A program made the position numbers and the translations under genes. A model generated the notes under the pieces. That model saw nothing but the letters and a program-made list of their open reading frames with translations. It did no database searches and had not been told where the DNA came from. Source: an uncultured Eubacteriales bacterium (GTDB taxonomy: Bacteria > Bacillota > Clostridia > Oscillospirales > Acutalibacteraceae). Taken from it: a DNA stretch of 64,000 nt. This document shows positions 61,515-64,000 of the stretch, in pieces (the stretch's first letter is position 1; every line of letters starts with the position of its first letter). Location of the stretch: positions 102,441-166,440 of the forward strand of contig CAKSQO010000003.1 of assembly GCA_934486615.1 (NCBI GenBank). Direction: 5' to 3'.

Positions 61515-62498
61515 ATGGGTAAAATGCAACACATATTCATCGTCAACAACGTGGCGGGCGGCGGCCGCAAAACCGTCGAGCTTATCCCGAGGATCGACTC
61601 GTATTTCAACAATGCGGGCGGCAGCTACGAAATAGTCACCACCAAATGCAAGGGCGACGCGACCGAGATCGCACGCCGCTACGCACAGACGGGCGAGCAC
61701 ATTCGCCTGTACTCCTGCGGCGGCGACGGCACTCTGCACGAGGTCATAAACGGCGTAGTAGGCTACAAAAACGTCGAAGTCGGCGCGTTTCCCTGCGGCA
61801 CGGGCAACGACTATGTTTCGACCTACGGAAAAGCAGAGGACTTCCTCGACGTAAAGGCGCAGGTCGAGGGCAGCGCCGTTGACGTCGATTTGATACTGGC
61901 CGACGGGGTCTACTCGATAAACCAGTGCTCGATAGGCTTTGACGCGGCGGTGGCAAACAACGTCTCGCGCTTTAAGCAAAAGCCGCTCATCACCAACTCG
62001 GGCGCATACATACTTTCGGTTATGTACACTCTGGCGGGCAAGCTCGGCAACCGCCTGCGTATTTATGTTGACGACAACCCGCCTGTCGAGGGCAGCTACC
62101 TGTTCGCCGTTGCGGCAAAGGGGCAGTATCAGGGCGGAGGAATGATGAATGCGCCGCTTGCGCGTCCGACCAGCCGAACTTTAAGCTGTATGTTTGTCAG
62201 GACAGTCTCGCGCGTTAAGTTTTTGAGCCTGTTTCCGAAGTATATGAAGGGGCAGCACCTCGCGGCGGCCGACGTTGTGACAAGCTGCACCGCTAAAAAG
62301 ATGCGCGTTATTTCCGACAAACCCGTGCCCGTCGCACTCGACGGCGAGATCATCATCAGCAGCGACATCACCGCAGAGGTCGTGCCGAAAGCGCTGAATT
62401 TCGTCGTTCCGTCGACCGTTTCGGTCAAGTGTGACGAGAAAGACGACAAGGTCGTCATCAAAAGCCGCCCGAAAGCCACAGCCGACAAAACAGAGTGA
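61515..62498 (+). CDS. Diacylglycerol kinase family lipid kinase (DgkB/YegS-like)
   Basis: Soluble lipid kinase family protein, 327 residues from ATG 61515; ATG 61524 is also possible. Motifs: FIVNNVAGGG near the start, YSCGGDGTLHEVINGV (nucleotide site GGDGT) and FPCGTGNDYVSTYG. The PLARPTSRTLSCMFVR stretch replaces the more usual NAPxAxPDDGLLDV. Probably phosphorylates diacylglycerol, but substrate is not shown. Confidence 0.88.
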   Translation: MGKMQHIFIVNNVAGGGRKTVELIPRIDSYFNNAGGSYEIVTTKCKGDATEIARRYAQTGEHIRLYSCGGDGTLHEVINGVVGYKNVEVGAFPCGTGNDYVSTYGKAEDFLDVKAQVEGSAVDVDLILADGVYSINQCSIGFDAAVANNVSRFKQKPLITNSGAYILSVMYTLAGKLGNRLRIYVDDNPPVEGSYLFAVAAKGQYQGGGMMNAPLARPTSRTLSCMFVRTVSRVKFLSLFPKYMKGQHLAAADVVTSCTAKKMRVISDKPVPVALDGEIIISSDITAEVVPKALNFVVPSTVSVKCDEKDDKVVIKSRPKATADKTE

Positions 62499-62711
62499 TT
62501 TTCGCCTCGCTCTGCGCGTGTTCCGCGCGTCGGGGCGCTTTCGGCAGAACCTCTTGCGGAGCTTTTGAACGCGCTTTCGCCGCTTTCGCGGAAGTTCACC
62601 CGCACTTTTTGCGGACATTTGAAAATATAAGCCTCAAGCGGGCGATACGCTGATTTTTAGCAACGGCGCACCGCCCGCTTTCTGTATTTAAAGAAAGGCA
62701 AGTGACCGATA

Positions 62712-63599
62712 TTGGCAAAACCCGACAGCAAACGTTTAAACTTCAAACCGTTTAATTTTCTTATGCTGACGATTGCGGGCATTATCAACGCCGTCGGCGT
62801 GACGATGTTCTTAGCGCCTGTTAAGCTGTATGACAGCGGCATATCGGGCACTTCGATGCTGCTCGGGCAGCTGACTCCCGACTGGCTCAGCCTGTCGCTG
62901 TTTCTCATCGTGCTGAACGTGCCGCTGTTTCTTATCGGGCTGAAGCGGCAGGGGATAGGCTTCACGGTTTCGGCGGTCTACACCGTCGCGGTGTATTCGG
63001 TCGCGGCGTGGCTCATCACCGACGTGCTGCCGGTCGATGTCAGCGTGGCTTCGCCGCTCGCGGGCTCGGATCTGCTGCTGTGCGCGCTGTTCGGAGGCTT
63101 TATTTCGGGTGTGGGCAGCGGCCTTGCGATACGCTTCGGCGGTGCGATGGACGGCATCGAGGTTATGGCCGTCATCTTCGCCAAGCGGCTGGGCGTGTCG
63201 GTCGGCACGTTCGTTATGGGCTACAACGTCGTGCTGTACGTCGTCTGCGGCATTGCGGCAGACAGCTGGATATTGCCGCTTTATTCGATAGTCACCTACG
63301 GCGCGGCGCTCAAGACCGTCGACTTCATCGTTGAGGGTATCGACCGCTCCAAGGCTGCGATGATAATCACGCGTGAGAGCGAGACTGTCTGCGCCGAGCT
63401 GTCGCACGCGTTTGAGTGCGGACTGACCGTGACCGATGCGAAGGGATATTATTCCGACACTGACTGCAAGGCGGTGTACATCGTGCTCAACCGCTTCCAG
63501 ATCGCGAAAATGAAGAACATCGTCCGCGCCTCCGACCCCTCGGCCTATGTGATGATTTACGAGATAGCAGACGTGTGCTCGGGCGGCAAGCGGGATTGA
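62712..63599 (+). CDS. YitT family membrane protein (DUF161 + DUF2179)
   Basis: A 295-residue protein with five or six N-terminal membrane helices (about 20-190) and a C-terminal cytosolic DUF2179 domain (IDRSKAAMIITRESETVCAELSH... GLTVTDAKGYYSDTDCKAVYIVLNRFQIAKMKNIV). The first helix shows INAVGVTMFLAPVKLYDSGISGTSMLLGQ, a typical YitT start. Start TTG 62712 is a choice of convenience; the GAAAGG at 62693 is somewhat far. The 62499-62711 gap shows no gene. Confidence 0.85.
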   Translation: MAKPDSKRLNFKPFNFLMLTIAGIINAVGVTMFLAPVKLYDSGISGTSMLLGQLTPDWLSLSLFLIVLNVPLFLIGLKRQGIGFTVSAVYTVAVYSVAAWLITDVLPVDVSVASPLAGSDLLLCALFGGFISGVGSGLAIRFGGAMDGIEVMAVIFAKRLGVSVGTFVMGYNVVLYVVCGIAADSWILPLYSIVTYGAALKTVDFIVEGIDRSKAAMIITRESETVCAELSHAFECGLTVTDAKGYYSDTDCKAVYIVLNRFQIAKMKNIVRASDPSAYVMIYEIADVCSGGKRD

Positions 63600-63601
63600 A
63601 C

Positions 63602-63628
63602 GGCGGCTTATATTAGCCGGTTTTATGT
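63602..63628 (+). terminator. Weak terminator after the YitT gene
   Basis: CGGCT (63604-63608) and AGCCG (63615-63619) around a 6-nt loop, then GTTTTATGTTT. Confidence 0.5.
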
Positions 63629-63679
63629 TTGCTTCGCAGGCCTGACCGCTTCGGTGCAGGCTTTCGCGCCCGCCCCACG

Positions 63680-64000
63680 CGCCGCTTCCCGCACCACCGC
63701 CGCACCACCGCCGCACCACCCCGCACCGCTTCTCGCGAATCCACCCATCTTCCCACCTCACGTACCGCCCGCCCACGCAAAGCTCTGCTTCGCGGGCGCT
63801 TTTCGCACCCGCCCCTACGCGCCGCCGCCCGCACCGCCCCCGCGCCGCACCCGCACCGCCGCCGCGCCACCCACGCACCGCACCCGTACCCCGCACCACC
63901 GCCCGCACCGCCGCCCGCACCGCCGCCCGCGTCACCCCCACGCCGCCCCCACGCCGCCCCCCGCACCACCGCCGCGCCACCACGCGCCGCCGCCGCGCCG
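63680..64000. repeat. C-rich simple-sequence DNA, degenerate CCGCACCACCGC-type units
   Basis: The plus strand is dominated by irregular units such as CGCACCACC, CGCACCGCCGCC and CCCACGCCGCC. It is interrupted at about 63727-63815 by a more normal patch containing CTTCGCGGGCGC. No gene is credible; the long minus-strand frame here is Arg/Gly/Ala/Val noise. The tract continues to the window edge, so its full length is unknown. Confidence 0.75.

Noticed and set aside
60342..61979. 545-codon open frame on the minus strand
   Set aside because: Shadow of the rRNA methyltransferase and lipid kinase genes; no family features and no ribosome site.
62811..63983. 390-codon minus-strand frame
   Set aside because: It starts in the C-rich repeat (Arg/Gly/Ala/Val noise) and runs antisense through the YitT gene.

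Overview
The window looks like a chromosomal segment of a high-GC member of the Clostridia, probably a gut Oscillospirales/Ruminococcaceae-type bacterium. This is inferred from: sigma-A promoters of the TTGACA/TATAAT type with 17-nt spacers, AGGAGG-type ribosome binding sites, T-box leaders, a Firmicutes S21 / RNase M5 / YqeG / AroQ / EF-P gene set, a CD1247-type acidic zinc-ribbon protein, NfnAB and FeoAB. No taxonomic search was possible. Codons are strongly C/G-ending, so most genes carry long antisense shadow frames, which are left out.

Layout. 1-5.6 kb: 3' part of mtaB and rodA (minus), then tsaE-tsaB, upp, a WYL regulator and a GNAT enzyme. 5.6-8.4 kb is an accessory patch: a TetR regulator with its own promoter/operator, a collagen-like lipoprotein with internal tandem duplications, and a 276-bp MITE-like element. 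8.4-22 kb is housekeeping: a class B penicillin-binding protein, T-box-alaS, hinT, a phosphoribosyltransferase, comEC, holA, rnmV, rpsU, yqeG, aroQ, efp, a CD1247-like protein and an FAD oxidoreductase. 22-25 kb: a PadR-DUF1700-DUF4097 envelope-stress-like operon followed by a YitT/YczE-like membrane protein. 25-33 kb: trkA-trkH, feoA-feoB, an IscR-like Rrf2 regulator, nifS-nifU and a LOG-family enzyme. 33.6-39 kb: repeat-rich intergenic DNA around nfnA-nfnB, tRNA-Val(GAC), a MATE transporter and an unrecognised Cys-containing protein.

39-52 kb is one long minus-strand branched-chain amino acid operon read from a T-box leader: ilvB-ilvN-ilvC-ilvD-(DUF815 ATPase)-ilvA-ridA-leuA-leuC-leuD-leuB. 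It covers threonine to isoleucine and pyruvate to valine/leucine except for the final transaminase. 52-57.4 kb is argC-argJ-argB-argD-argF, with a very good ARG box over its promoter. 57.6-63.6 kb (plus): citrate synthase, a GNAT enzyme, hpf, a YpsC-like rRNA methyltransferase, a diacylglycerol-kinase-like lipid kinase and a YitT protein. The last ~350 bp is C-rich simple-sequence DNA.

I found no phage, CRISPR array, toxin-antitoxin or defence island. The least ordinary material is the collagen-like lipoprotein and its regulator, the MITE-like element, the hairpin-rich array at 38.5-38.8 kb, the tandem duplication of the DUF815 gene 3' end, a decayed gene tail behind leuB, and the terminal simple repeat.
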